Shown here: piece by piece, positions 9,558-19,260 of the stretch
How the letters are laid out: each line of letters starts with the position of its first letter
Position numbering within the stretch: the stretch's first letter is position 1
DNA from: Eutreptiella sp. 'Long Island Sound 2002'
Taxonomy: Eukaryota > Euglenozoa > Euglenophyceae > Eutreptiales > Eutreptiaceae
Direction: 5' to 3'
Assembly: GCA_964036045.1 (NCBI GenBank)
Contig: OZ038381.1
Coordinates: 146,267,596 to 146,331,595, forward strand
DNA length: 64,000 bases
Made by a program: the position numbers and the translations under genes
The notes under the pieces: generated by a model
Seen by the model: only the letters and a program-made list of their open reading frames with translations
What the model was told of the DNA's origin: nothing
The model's database searches: none

Positions 9558-11571
9558 CTTGACTGTAGAGGATTTATTGGCGCCAGCCGTATGCGTGCCA
9601 CCGCCGATCCATCCCCACATGCCACTCTATTTGCGCTGTCGTGCACAATTGCATGAATGGGAAGCGTTGAAGGACACATACGCGGCGTCAGTGATTCGCA
9701 ATGGGCTGCAGCTTGATTGGGTTGACGGTTTTGATCCGGATCGGCCAACCGACGACTTCCGTCCTCGTTCTTCCCACGCAGAGGTAACCGACCCTGAATT
9801 GGTAAAACACGTGTTGGATGCAGTGCAACAGGGTTGCATGGAACGCGTCGAACGAAAAGACATTAAGTGTTGTGCAAGTATGTTCGCAGTGGACAAAGCG
9901 TCAGACGAGGCACATCCTGAGGGAGGCCGTCGACCTATCACCAATTTGAAGAACGTGAACCAGTTTGTACAGACCACCTATTTTCGTTTGGTCACTCTGT
10001 GGGGCATTTTACCGTTCTTGAGACGCGGTCAGTATGCTTGCAAAATTGACTTGAAAAGTGCTTATTTTCACATGGGTATCCATCCGCGGGATCGACCTTA
10101 TTTGGGGGTCTACGTCGACGGTGAATTTTACAGGTGGTGCGTTTTGCCGTTTGGATTAAACGTTGCACCACGGGAATGGCAACGCCTCATGCAACCAATT
10201 TTAAATGCCGTGCGCGATCGCGGAGCACTCGTTTGGGTCTACTTGGACGATTGGCTCATCATTGGCAATACTTACCGTGAATGTCTGGAACACACACGTT
10301 TTTTGGTACAACTTTTGCATCGGTTGGGTATATTGGTCAATGTCCCAAAATCATGTTTGGAGCCGTCTCAAGAAATTATAATGCTTGGTTTTATGCTAAA
10401 CTTCAGGGAAGGATTCGTCGCGGTACCTCCAAAGCGCCTACAAGCAATTTTTCGGGACGTGAACAGACTGGCACACAGTCACACACCATCAGTGAGGCGA
10501 TGCGCCTCCGTTCTTGGAAGAATCCGTTCCTTGTTGTTCGCCATGCCCCATATCCGACTCCTCAGCGACGCCCTGGCGATGCACGTGGCGGTGGCAGTCC
10601 AGGCTGGCTGGGAGGCAGACGTGGCGCTCCCGGAGCGCGTGTCACGTCAGTTGATGGATCTGGCGGACGAGTTACACCACTGGAAGGGACGCACCTTCGT
10701 AGTTTCCATGGGTCACGTCAGGGACATGTACTCGGACGCGTCAGATCTGGCGTGGGGCGGAGTCCTTCAAGGGAATGCCCAAGCAGCGTTCGGTTGGTTC
10801 CTGAATCGAGAGGAACACATAAACGTCAAAGAGTTCAGGGGAGCCCTACTGACTATTCAAGCGTATGCGCTGAGGGACACCACGCTGCGATTTTTCACCG
10901 ACTCAATGGTCCTTTACTGGTATCTCCGCAAGTGGGGAGGTCGCAAGCCGCGGTTCAACGCATTGATTCTCCAACTGTGGAATTTTACACAAGCCAATCG
11001 CATCGAGATTCAACCGTTTCACGTGCACACCTCGGTGAATCCGGCGGACATTTGGTCTCGGCTTCGTTGGACACCGTCGGAGGCTACCTTCCCGTCGGAC
11101 GTGTTGACTTGGATCCTGGAGGAGTTCAAAAGTTGGATTCAGCCGGAAATCGATTGGATGTCAAGGAGTTCCAATGCGGTGTGCAGCAAGTTCGTCAGTC
11201 CGTGTCCTCAGCCGGGGGCTTACGCCATCGATGTCTTCTCCCAGAATCTAACTTTACTTTCACCGGGGTGGGTCTTCCCGCCGTTCAAGCACATACCTCA
11301 GTTGGTCAACAAAGTCTTGGAGTCACCAGGGGTGAGGGTTCTCATGGCTCTGCCGTACAGGCCGCGCGAGGTTTGGTGGAACCTATTGATGAAACACGTG
11401 AAGTTCGCAGTGAACACGTCGGAGTTCCGTTTGCAAATGCCAGACGGCACGGAGACACAACCACGTTTCGTGTTGACCTTGGCGTATGTTTGCGTGAATA
11501 CTATCAATTGCGAGGAGCTACCAACGAAGAGGCGACGCTTATCATCAATGAAATCGGGAAGGACACCTTGA
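9538..11571 (+). CDS. DIRS reverse transcriptase / RNase H
   Basis: A 677-residue protein. The RT domain occupies roughly residues 100-300: KIDLKSAYFHMGIHP (motif A), LPFGLNVAPREWQRLM (motif B) and VYLDDWLI (the YLDD active site). RNase H follows with Asp in MYSDASDLAWG, Glu in NVKEFRGALL, Asp in FFTDSMVLYWYL and Asp in NPADIWSR, so all four catalytic acidic residues are present. The tail contains the VFPPFKHIPQLV stretch found after RNase H in many DIRS polymerases. It makes the single-stranded circular intermediate's complement from the RNA. The ORF ends at TGA and overlaps the recombinase ORF. Confidence 0.9.
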   Translation: MNDHSSSLTVEDLLAPAVCVPPPIHPHMPLYLRCRAQLHEWEALKDTYAASVIRNGLQLDWVDGFDPDRPTDDFRPRSSHAEVTDPELVKHVLDAVQQGCMERVERKDIKCCASMFAVDKASDEAHPEGGRRPITNLKNVNQFVQTTYFRLVTLWGILPFLRRGQYACKIDLKSAYFHMGIHPRDRPYLGVYVDGEFYRWCVLPFGLNVAPREWQRLMQPILNAVRDRGALVWVYLDDWLIIGNTYRECLEHTRFLVQLLHRLGILVNVPKSCLEPSQEIIMLGFMLNFREGFVAVPPKRLQAIFRDVNRLAHSHTPSVRRCASVLGRIRSLLFAMPHIRLLSDALAMHVAVAVQAGWEADVALPERVSRQLMDLADELHHWKGRTFVVSMGHVRDMYSDASDLAWGGVLQGNAQAAFGWFLNREEHINVKEFRGALLTIQAYALRDTTLRFFTDSMVLYWYLRKWGGRKPRFNALILQLWNFTQANRIEIQPFHVHTSVNPADIWSRLRWTPSEATFPSDVLTWILEEFKSWIQPEIDWMSRSSNAVCSKFVSPCPQPGAYAIDVFSQNLTLLSPGWVFPPFKHIPQLVNKVLESPGVRVLMALPYRPREVWWNLLMKHVKFAVNTSEFRLQMPDGTETQPRFVLTLAYVCVNTINCEELPTKRRRLSSMKSGRTP

Positions 11572-12479
11572 AACGTTACAATTCTGCGTGGCACATGTTT
11601 GGTACGTTCTTGTTACAAGACGCGGCGCTTGCTCCACTGTTAAAGGTGGAGCGCTTTGGTCAAATCCCACTGATGACGGTGGCGGTGCAACTTTTAAAGT
11701 TTTCACGCACGCATTCTTTAAGTGCTGGGCGTATGGCGTATTCAGCAGTGTGTTTATTCCCGTGCTTTTCGCAACTACGTTTCGAGGGTATGCTACGCAA
11801 CTTGAAGCGTGACTGGTTCGTCAGTGTTCCTCATTATCATCGTTTCTATGATGTACGGCGTCTTATACAAGTCATGCATCAGCAACCTGTGGAGACGGAA
11901 GCTCAGCTGCGCTTGCAAGCCATTTTGTCCTTGAGAGTCTTTGCCTTGTTCCGAGGCGTTGATCTGGCGCGATCACGTAGGGATATCCAACGCGCTGCTC
12001 AGCCTTGGTTCATTTCTGCTAAGCGCAAAGGGAGGAGATACTATGCACGTTATCCTATTCACAATGTTACGCCACCGTCAATTGATCCGCAGCGCTGGTT
12101 AGCGCGTTATTTGGAGGCTACTGGTGATTACGAGGGTTCTGAGACTTTTGTGTGCCTACGAAAGCCACGGAAGCCTTTATCATCTGATACCATCAACGGT
12201 CTCACTACTCGCTGGTTAAGGAAACAGGTACTGGAATTGGGGGAACTGGAGTCGGATTCGTTTTCCGCGCATTCTACACGAGGAGCAGCAGCAACTGCAC
12301 TAATCCATCTTGGCGTGGATCCGCATGTGGTAGCAGCATTGGGTGGTTGGTCCTGTTACGATACATTCAGAAAGTTTTACGACAGGACCAGAGCTCTGTT
12401 GCGCATCTCGCAAGTTCTGGTCCCTCCTGATCTGGCGACTGAAGAAGGGGCGCGCGCTTCGCGCCTGGCGATTAATTAA
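11463..12479 (+). CDS. DIRS tyrosine recombinase
   Basis: This frame carries a tyrosine recombinase over its last 300 residues or so. The catalytic set is visible: Arg in LRVFALFRGVDL, the H-x-x-R of AHSTRGAAATALIHLG, Trp in LGGWSCYDTF, and the nucleophile Tyr in FRKFYDRT. The enzyme would integrate the circular cDNA. The frame is open further upstream (to 10281) but there it only shadows the RT. The start given is where recombinase-like sequence begins; the real start is unknown because ATG codons are scarce before 11594. It ends at TAA 12477-12479, just before the internal complementary region. Confidence 0.85.
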   Translation, partial: TFRVDLGVCLREYYQLRGATNEEATLIINEIGKDTLKRYNSAWHMFGTFLLQDAALAPLLKVERFGQIPLMTVAVQLLKFSRTHSLSAGRMAYSAVCLFPCFSQLRFEGMLRNLKRDWFVSVPHYHRFYDVRRLIQVMHQQPVETEAQLRLQAILSLRVFALFRGVDLARSRRDIQRAAQPWFISAKRKGRRYYARYPIHNVTPPSIDPQRWLARYLEATGDYEGSETFVCLRKPRKPLSSDTINGLTTRWLRKQVLELGELESDSFSAHSTRGAAATALIHLGVDPHVVAALGGWSCYDTFRKFYDRTRALLRISQVLVPPDLATEEGARASRLAIN

Positions 12480-12526
12480 TTCTTATGAAGGGTTCAGTTC
12501 ACGGGAGCTCAGTCTTCCGTTCTGTT

Positions 12527-12638
12527 GCCCATATATGGGGATTGTGTAGTGCTAGCTGAGCCAGCTCGGATTTACCCGAATAGGTGAGGAGGAAAGAAGA
12601 GATGGCGAAGCAATAGCACTACACAAGACACATATATG
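12527..12638 (+). repeat. DIRS internal complementary region
   Basis: Bases 12527-12565 are the exact reverse complement of the element's left tip (8121-8159). Bases 12566-12638 are the reverse complement of its right tip (13024-13096). The two parts are fused head to tail. In DIRS elements this region templates closure of the circular DNA intermediate. Confidence 0.9.
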
Positions 12639-12709
12639 CCCACCCTGTCCCTCCCTTAAGTTCTTCGCTCACCGTGAAAAGCAGTTGACACTTGGGTCGT
12701 CGGTTGCCA

Positions 12710-13047
12710 CGGTTTTAAGAGCATGGGAGGTTAAGAGTGGTTGGAGCATGTAAGGAGTACTGAATTTCCAAATTTTTTATTATACTACGGTTTTCTCTGA
12801 GATCGTCGACGACAGGTCGTAGCTTAGAGGAAAAACACAACTCTAAGGTTGGTAGAGTGTGGGTTCAAACCCCATGGAGGGGGTATTTGAGGTCAAAAAT
12901 TCATTTTTCATGTATAATACCATTTTTGTGTATATTTTGAGGGTGCCCGTTTCAATGAAAGGTAGCAAAGGGCACCAAAAGAGCAGAAAACAGAGAAAAC
13001 AAACCGGATTTAAGGAGTTGGCCCATATATGTGTCTTGTGTAGTGCT
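12710..13047 (-). repeat. DIRS right inverted terminal repeat
   Basis: Reverse complement of 8132-8470 with only scattered differences. It lies outside the ORFs and just after the internal complementary region. Confidence 0.9.
12820..12872 (+). promoter_or_regulatory. Pol III A-box/B-box-like pair in right ITR
   Basis: TAGCTTAGAGG at 12820-12830 fits the A box, and GGTTCAAACCC at 12862-12872 fits the B box; starts are 42 bases apart. The B box sits in a perfect T-arm-like hairpin (GTGGG, 7-base loop TTCAAAC, CCCAT). TTGGTAGAGTG just before it also resembles a tRNA D-loop. No complete cloverleaf can be folded by eye. Confidence 0.4.
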
Positions 13048-13096
13048 ATTGCTTCGCCATCTCTTCTTTCCTCCTCACCTATTCGGGTAAATCCGA

Positions 13097-13638
13097 AGCC
13101 ACTGGGAGGGTCGGACCTGGGATTGGAATATGAGTTGGGACTGAGTGTCTATTGCCCTGTGATGCCCTTACTCCAGTCCAGTCTTAACCCCATGTGTACA
13201 TATCCTGATGTGTTGCTGTACATACTTTTGTTCCCTTGTTTCAGAGTGGCAAGGATCCTGAAACGCTTTGTCACATGACACGAGCGCAATGATGCCCCTG
13301 TGAGCGTAGTGCTTTGCCTGCCTGCTCACTTGTGCGTGTCCACCGCAGCGTCCCTTGGCCAGGCCCTCCACGGGAACGCGTCAAAGAAGACATGAAATCA
13401 AGCGAAAAATTGATTACTTGGAACGTTTTGATTTGTTTTTAAGAAAGCCGACTGTCCCGGAAAAATTTTTTTCTCCCCAAAAATGCACTGCTTTTTTTGG
13501 AAAACCATGACTTTTTTCTTTCTTCTACCACTTAAGCTTTCATATGAAAATACCCATTAGGTAGCAAGCCCTTCGAAAACCAGTTATTGAAATCCAGGTT
13601 GCACGCAGCACCACCAAAAGCATTTTTCACACCCTTCG
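13097..13638. other. 3' flank of TE-A, no gene seen
   Basis: Sequence between the DIRS right end and the first TE-A palindrome. It has A/T runs around 13440-13540 but no supported ORF. On the minus strand it lies downstream of gene A2, so it probably contains the right end of TE-A, which I cannot place. Confidence 0.5.
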
Positions 13639-13658
13639 TTGCGCGAGGCCTCGCGCAA
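13639..13658. repeat. TE-A palindrome, 3' flank
   Basis: TTGCGCGAGGCCTCGCGCAA, a perfect 20-bp palindrome and the TE-A consensus form. It lies about 120 bp downstream of the A2 stop codon. Confidence 0.9.
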
Positions 13659-14611
13659 ACATAAGCACAACAGCACAATAAAATGCATCACAGGAAAAAT
13701 TGTGCCGCACAAAGTGACAGCAAACAGGTCGTCGAAGAGGAATGCACTCGCACATAATATATCAGAACAAGCGAAGAAATTACGTTTTCTTTGGAGCAGC
13801 TTGCAGCTTAGCACCCAAAGACTTAGCAACGGACGTCTTACCCTTTGGCGGTGGATTTGCGGGCTGGTCTCTTGGTTGGGACTGAAGAGCTGGCTGCTTG
13901 AATGGAAGGCTGGCCAGACTCTCCTCGGACCCCGGTCTCACTGCCGCTTTCTTTGCTGTCTTGCCTTGGGAGACCTGCGGTTCCTCCTCCTCTTCTTCTT
14001 CGCTCTCCTCCTCCTCATCTTCATCGCTCTCGTCGGTTTGTTCACCGGTACGCAATTTCGCTGCCTGAGGCTTGGAAGCAGTCTTTTTCTTCTTGGGGGC
14101 AGGTTCCTCACCATTTGAACACCGCTTTGCTGCAGGGGCCTCTGCTTCTGCAGCTTGATTCTTCTGAACAATCTCTTCCTCCTTCAGTTCGCACGCATCA
14201 GAACCTAACTTTTCATCCCGAACCCAAAGGGGAATACCACGGTTTGTCCAGTTGGCCTGCTGGTCCCAATCACAGGACTCGTCCAGCTTCGACCCCTGTG
14301 TCAAGACGTGGTTCAGCTGATTCTGCACTCTGTTGACCCGATCAGCGAGACTGTCGGTGGACACACCAAGAAGGTACATGCGAGAATCCTGCTCGATGGC
14401 AGCAATCTTGCACATCACGTCTGGTTGATGATCAATGAACGCAAAAGCAGCCCTGAAGCCCTTAGTCTCCTTCAGGTGATGGAGGTGAGTATCGAAATAC
14501 CACATAACATGCGTTATCGGCAGGGGGCCGCCAAATTCAGTGTCTACCATCTCCTGTACTTGAGCAGGTCAAAACGTCAGATAATTCGGAATCTGCAAAG
14601 AGAGAGAAGTT

Positions 14612-14633
14612 TTTGCGCAAGGCCTTGCGCAAA
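14612..14633. repeat. TE-A palindrome in A2 intron
   Basis: Core TTGCGCAAGGCCTTGCGCAA with one more T/A pair outside; a perfect 22-bp palindrome inside the 106-bp intron at 14554-14659. Confidence 0.9.
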
Positions 14634-15749
14634 GAGAGGGCATAACGACGAAATTATACCTTTCTGCTCCAGCTGTCCGGTGACGAAGTCAGCAACCAGC
14701 GAACGTCGAACAACGTAGGATCCCCCGCTGCCTTGGGTTCGGTTGGCCAACTGAAGATGGGAATACGCAACATGTTACCAATGCGCGGCACGTTGAAATC
14801 ATCGTTGAGGCGCCTCTCTGTCTCGGTGTCCAGAACGCCGTACATGTTGTCAACAACATTTTGAGATCCGCAGATAAGTGTATCGGCACACGCCATTTCT
14901 TCATACAGCCAGGCCGGGCACATCGTCTCAGTATCAAGATGTTCAAATATGTCGCCGTTGATGACAATCAGGTTCTTGTCCATCTCTAAGAACTGACTCG
15001 GGGTTTCGTGCACGAGAGCCGCAATTCAGGTCGCCTTAATTGTGGTAGTTTGACTTGCCAGCAATTGATCCTGCTGTTCTACTGTCTTGAAGTCACCAGT
15101 AACGCCAGCAGCTGCGCGGACGACACGGCTACTGGTAACCTCTGTTCCCAGGAGTGTTTCGGCATTTAGGATTTTCGCGGGAACGGGTTTGCCTTTCTCT
15201 GCCACCTGCCACAGTGGTGCGCGCAACATGGATTTGCATGCCGGCCATGGACCGCGACTCTTGCCTTCAGGTTCCTGCCAGTAGCCCCATGTGCCAAGAG
15301 TCACCTTCAGGGCTTGCTTTCCAAGTGTAGCAACCTCTTTGCGGCTGCGCATGTCCTTGGCTACAAAACAGAAAAGGAGAAGGTGTCGCGCAGCCGTGTA
15401 GAAACACAAGCTAGGTCTTATCGACGATACACACCTTTCTCAGGTCGGACGTACTGGCCGCTCCCCGGCTGGTCCAGATGCATTGACACCCACTGTTCAA
15501 GGATGATGGTGTGAAACGATTTCTGCAACGACTTCAGGTTTTTTTTTCTTCCTGCATCTTGTCTGCCACTTTCCTGTAGAACTCCGGCAAGATGACACCC
15601 TCCAGTTTCTCTAGTGCGTTTTTCGAGACTTTCTCCCCTTTGTCATGGAACCTTTGCAGATCTTTCACAGCATCCGGACCAGCATAATAGGCAAACGTCA
15701 TTAATTCTTTCCAGAATTTATAGGTATTATACTGGAAATGACAAGGTGA

Positions 15750-15767
15750 TGCGCGAGGCCTCGCGCA
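15750..15767. repeat. TE-A palindrome in A2 intron
   Basis: TGCGCGAGGCCTCGCGCA, a perfect 18-bp palindrome inside the 71-bp intron at 15732-15802. Confidence 0.9.
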
Positions 15768-15986
15768 ACGAGCAGGATCCGAACAGCGTTAAATCAACAT
15801 ACGAATAGACCAGGTTGCTTCAGTTCAGTGGTTGGGAAAAGGGCACTCATCTGCACAGTATCCACAATGGCAATCTTGAGATTGTTGTATGTGTCAGGTA
15901 TGTTCCGCCGCCGCTGATCTTCAACACAGCGAAGGAGGTTATCTGCCGCCTCATACAGTGGTATCGGCTCAACGTCGTGTGCGCTT

Positions 15987-16000
15987 CCTTGTGCTTGTCC
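15987..16000. repeat. target site duplication, left copy (LINE fragment)
   Basis: CCTTGTGCTTGTCC is repeated at 29724-29737 on the other side of the insertion. In gene A2 the duplicated bases are coding, and joining across them keeps the reading frame. Confidence 0.85.
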
Positions 16001-16729
16001 TGGGATACGTGTGCCGCTGGGACTGGAGCGGACCCCCTCTGAGAAAGTTAAACGCCTGGGACGCTGGGGAGGTTTTGGCACATGTAACCTGCGAGAATCG
16101 TGCGAGGGACACATTCTCCGTGGCCCAGAAAGTAAACAGCGTCAAGGGGCCAGAGGGGGCCTTCGACACTAACCAGTATTCCCTTCCTCCGGACCCCTAC
16201 CAGGGGCACGCAAGGGGCCAAGGGCTCGCCACACGGGACCCGTGAACCCGCCAGCTCATGCTGGCGAACACGGGAGTGTTACGCCGAGCCCAGCTCGCCG
16301 CGCCGGACGGGACGCCCCGACACCAGAGCACGAGCCGGGCCACCCTAACCTCCGGACACCGCACTGCGGCACCGACACGCCAGCCACATAACCCGCAAGA
16401 CACGGCACGATCTGGCACACGACAGGCAGGCAGACACGAGCACGAGCACCGCGCCACCGAGCCGGAGCAGGATCCTGGGGCTCCCATGGGGAGCACGGGG
16501 ATGCACCAAGGGGGACCGACGGGGCCTAGCCACCGACGGGGGTGTACACATGAATATTACAACCGAAGCTGCAAGGACGGCGGAAGGGCACTGCGAAATG
16601 CCAGATGATGGGTTGTGCGTGTAACGCTGCCTCCAGGGCGGGACAGGGCATGTCGTACCGAATTTGGAAACTTTTCTCAGCGGTCATACCAACTGTCGCT
16701 ACTTCTCTCCCCCACGATTGGAGGGCGGC

Positions 16730-17452
16730 GCACAGTCAAAACGCCACGCCGGCCCAACGCAACTGGAAAATAACCAACCAACACCGAAACAGGCATGACA
16801 ACTACAACATCCGACCGCGCAAGCGCCCGCTGCAGCACCAAGGAACCAACGCCGAACCAGGCGACCATGGGGCGGCTAGAACAACCATGCACCAACACAA
16901 TCACTGCAGCAGCCACGACATGACCATAAACGGACCAGGGGCGAGCCGGCCTACACCTAACTAGCCAGGCATGCGTGGGTAGACACGGGAACGGACTCTC
17001 AGGTTGGCGACACCGTGGTGCGCCACGCCCACCGGCCGCCATACCCACGAACACAACAGAACACCACAACTCTATCATTACGAGCCCGACCAACCAACAT
17101 TAACAAACTACGCTACGCCACACCTGGACAAACCAAGACACAGCTAACCAGGCCCGCAACGGACGTGCCGGCTACACAAACAGCATTCGGCTATACGACC
17201 ACCGGCAGCAGTGCGACGGAGCCAACGCAAACCAAGCCGACCATGAGGCGGCCAAGACAACCGCGCACCAACCACACCGCAGCTGCAGCCGCGACATGAC
17301 CGTGAACACACCACACGCAAGCCAGCCAACGTCAAACCAGCCAGGCGTGCACGGGTCGAAACGGGAACGGCGTCCAACGGGTTGGCCACACCGTGGTGCG
17401 CCACGCCCGCTCACGACCATATTCACGAACAACACAGAAGGTTATGACTCTA
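16730..17452 (+). repeat. 378-bp tandem repeats of LINE family 1 3' UTR
   Basis: The TGACC(A/G)TAAAC anchor occurs at 16920 and 17298, 378 bp apart. A third unit is split by the LINE family 2 insertion and continues at 28806, with its anchor at 29034. Units are A/C-rich and have no coding potential. Confidence 0.8.
17447..17452. repeat. target duplication ACTCTA of LINE family 2 (second copy 28806-28811)
   Basis: ACTCTA flanks the minus-strand LINE on both sides. Uninterrupted satellite units elsewhere read GACTCTACCA at the same place (for example near 29188), which confirms the empty site. Confidence 0.7.
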
Positions 17453-19260
17453 GGTAGGTAGGTAGGTATCTTCGGGAGCTCGGGATGCCTCCTTTGACAA
17501 GGCAGGAAGAAGGTCTTACCAAGGGGTTGTCCTGTCCCTCCCAATGCCCTATGTCAGGTGCCTCTGGAGCCGCTCCCGCATGTGCTTGGGAAGGCATTGT
17601 CGCGGCCACCCAGTCCATGTGTCCCAGGTGGGAGGGTGTCCCCACATGTGTCCATGGGTAGCGCCACATGCCCTCTCTTTTGGGCGGCAGCTCTGGGGGC
17701 TGCCCAGCCGTGTGGAGTATCTCTCACCACAAGGGGTATTGCTCCCGCTTGTCTACGGTACGACCGCCTCACCCTTGTGGTTTGAGTTGCGGGGCCACTC
17801 TGCCTGGCAGGCGACCCCCTCCTGGACTGTGTACCGGCTCGCCTGTCACCGGTTGCTTCCATGGCTCCCGGTGACGTTTGCCATGGTCCCCGATGCAGCC
17901 TGGCCGGGCTCAGACCAGTGGCCTTGGAGTACCGCTCCTGCCCCTGGCCCGATGGGTCAGCCGGGTCGCCCCGGTGTGTCCAACCCATGGGGTGTTGGTT
18001 GTTTCCTGTCCCTCGTCCGCCCTATATGTGCGCGATGTCCCGGGCCTCTTGGCTCCTGTTCACCGGTGTGCTCGCGCGGTTTGTTATGTCGTGTCTGCGG
18101 TGTCCTGGGCCACTTGGCTCCTGTTCACCGGTGTGCCCGCTCGGTGTGGTGCGTTGCGCGTGCGGTGTCCCGGGCCCCTTGGCTCCTGTCCACCGGTGTG
18201 CCCGCTGAGTGTGTTGTGTTGCGTGTGTGGTGTCCTGGGCTACTTGGCTCCTGTTCGCCGGTGCGCCTGCTCCGTGTGTTGCTTTGCAAGCGCGGTGTCC
18301 CTGGTCACTTGGCTCCTGTTCACTGGTGTGCCTGCTCTGTCTTTTGTTTTGTTCGTGCGGTGTCCTGGGTCACTTGGCTTCTGTTCAACGGTGTGCCCGC
18401 GCGGTTTGTTGTGTTGTGTCTGCGGTGTCCTGGGCCACTTGGCTCCTGTTCACCGGTGTGCCCGCTCGGTGTGTTGTGTTGCGTGTGCGGTGTCCTGGGC
18501 CACTTGGCTCCTGTTCACCGGTGCGCTCGCTAGGTGTGTTGCTTTGCGTGCGCGGTGAACCGGGCCTGTTGGCTCTTGTCCACCGGTGTGCCAGGCCGTG
18601 GTGTCTCGTCCCTTTGTTGCCCTCGGTGCGCGCGCATGTGCGGTGTCCTGGCCTTCGTGGCGCCCGTTCACCGGTGTGCGCGCTGTGTGCGGTGACCGTG
18701 TGCCATTGGTGGTTGTGTCCCTCTTCCCCCCCCCCTAATTTTCGTTTTTTTTTTTGCTGGAAAAAAAAGAAAAACAGGGGCGCGCGTACACTGCAGGCAC
18801 AGGCACGGGCAGCTGGTGCGGCGGTCCAATAGTGTTGTGTCCTCTGGCGTGTGTCGTTGGTGCTGTGGTGGCGGTCGCGCCCCAGGGGTGCGGCTCGCGC
18901 GTCCTGATGTACACGGGTATGGGCCAGGGTTGGTTTGGTTAGGTGTCTCTTTGCTTCTGGAGCTGGCCGGTTAGGCGGCTGTGTGGGCTGTGGGTGTGGG
19001 CTGTGGCTACGTTGTTCCCTCGGCGGGCCTGGTTAGGAGTCAAGGGTTAGCAGTTTCGGGGTGTGGCTCGGGTTTGATTTGTGTTTGGCTTTTGGCTCGG
19101 TTAGACAGTTGCAACGGTAGCGGGCCTGGGTTCGGTGTCTTTGGGCGTAGTGGTGCCCGTTGTCGTGTGCAATGGTGTTCTTCCGCGTCCGGTTCGTTTG
19201 GTGACTTCTGGGCGGGGCCTGGCGTGGCACCCTGTGGTGGTGGTTTGCTGGGCAACGGGG
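17453..19260 (-). other. LINE family 2 3' UTR
   Basis: Non-coding on the sense strand. From the ORF end it runs through an A/T tract (about 18725-18777), the minisatellite at 18020-18610, and unique sequence to the CTAC-repeat tail. Long open frames on the plus strand here come from the minisatellite period being near a multiple of three. Confidence 0.7.
18020..18610. repeat. 65-66-bp minisatellite, about 9 copies
   Basis: The phrase GCGGTGTCCTGGGCCACTTG with variants recurs near 18095, 18160, 18228, 18293, 18358, 18424 and 18490. Each is followed by GGCTCCTGTTCACCGGTGTG. The units are G/T-rich on the plus strand. Confidence 0.85.

Larger units (their letters stand above)
8121..13096 (+). 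mobile_element. DIRS-type tyrosine-recombinase retrotransposon, apparently intact
   Basis: A 4976-bp element with DIRS architecture: long inverted terminal repeats, three overlapping ORFs (gag-like; RT with RNase H; tyrosine recombinase), and an internal complementary region near the right end. That region joins the reverse complements of the two outer tips. The limits come from it: 12527-12565 matches 8121-8159 exactly, and 12566-12638 matches the right tip up to 13096. No target duplication is seen, as expected for recombinase-mediated insertion. No stop or frameshift was found in the ORFs, so this is the best candidate for a recently active element in the window. Confidence 0.9.
13780..15986 (-). 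pseudogene. TE-A gene A2, 3' half (unknown protein, acidic/basic C-terminus)
   Basis: Spliced minus-strand gene. Exons are joined by three GT-AG introns at 15732-15802 (71 bp), 15361-15434 (74 bp) and 14554-14659 (106 bp); each splice keeps the frame. The last exon ends in a Glu/Asp tract then Lys/Pro-rich tail and TAA at 13780, suggesting a nuclear or chromatin-associated protein. The protein matches B2 at 60.3-62.6 kb (shared VEPIPLYEAADNLL against ISAVPLSEAAANFL, and alike tails). Lesions: a frameshift in an A9 run at about 15540, and a TGA at 15028-15026. The 5' end of this half is an exon cut by the LINE insertion at 16000; the rest is at 29738-30306. Confidence 0.6.

Noticed and set aside
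10281-11462. N-terminal half of the 732-residue recombinase frame
   Set aside because: It overlaps the RT ORF and has no recombinase or other motif; shadow of the RT gene.
17544-18832. Long plus-strand open frames with a repeating 22-residue peptide
   Set aside because: They come from the 65-66-bp minisatellite in the antisense of the LINE family 2 3' UTR; the period near 66 keeps all frames open.
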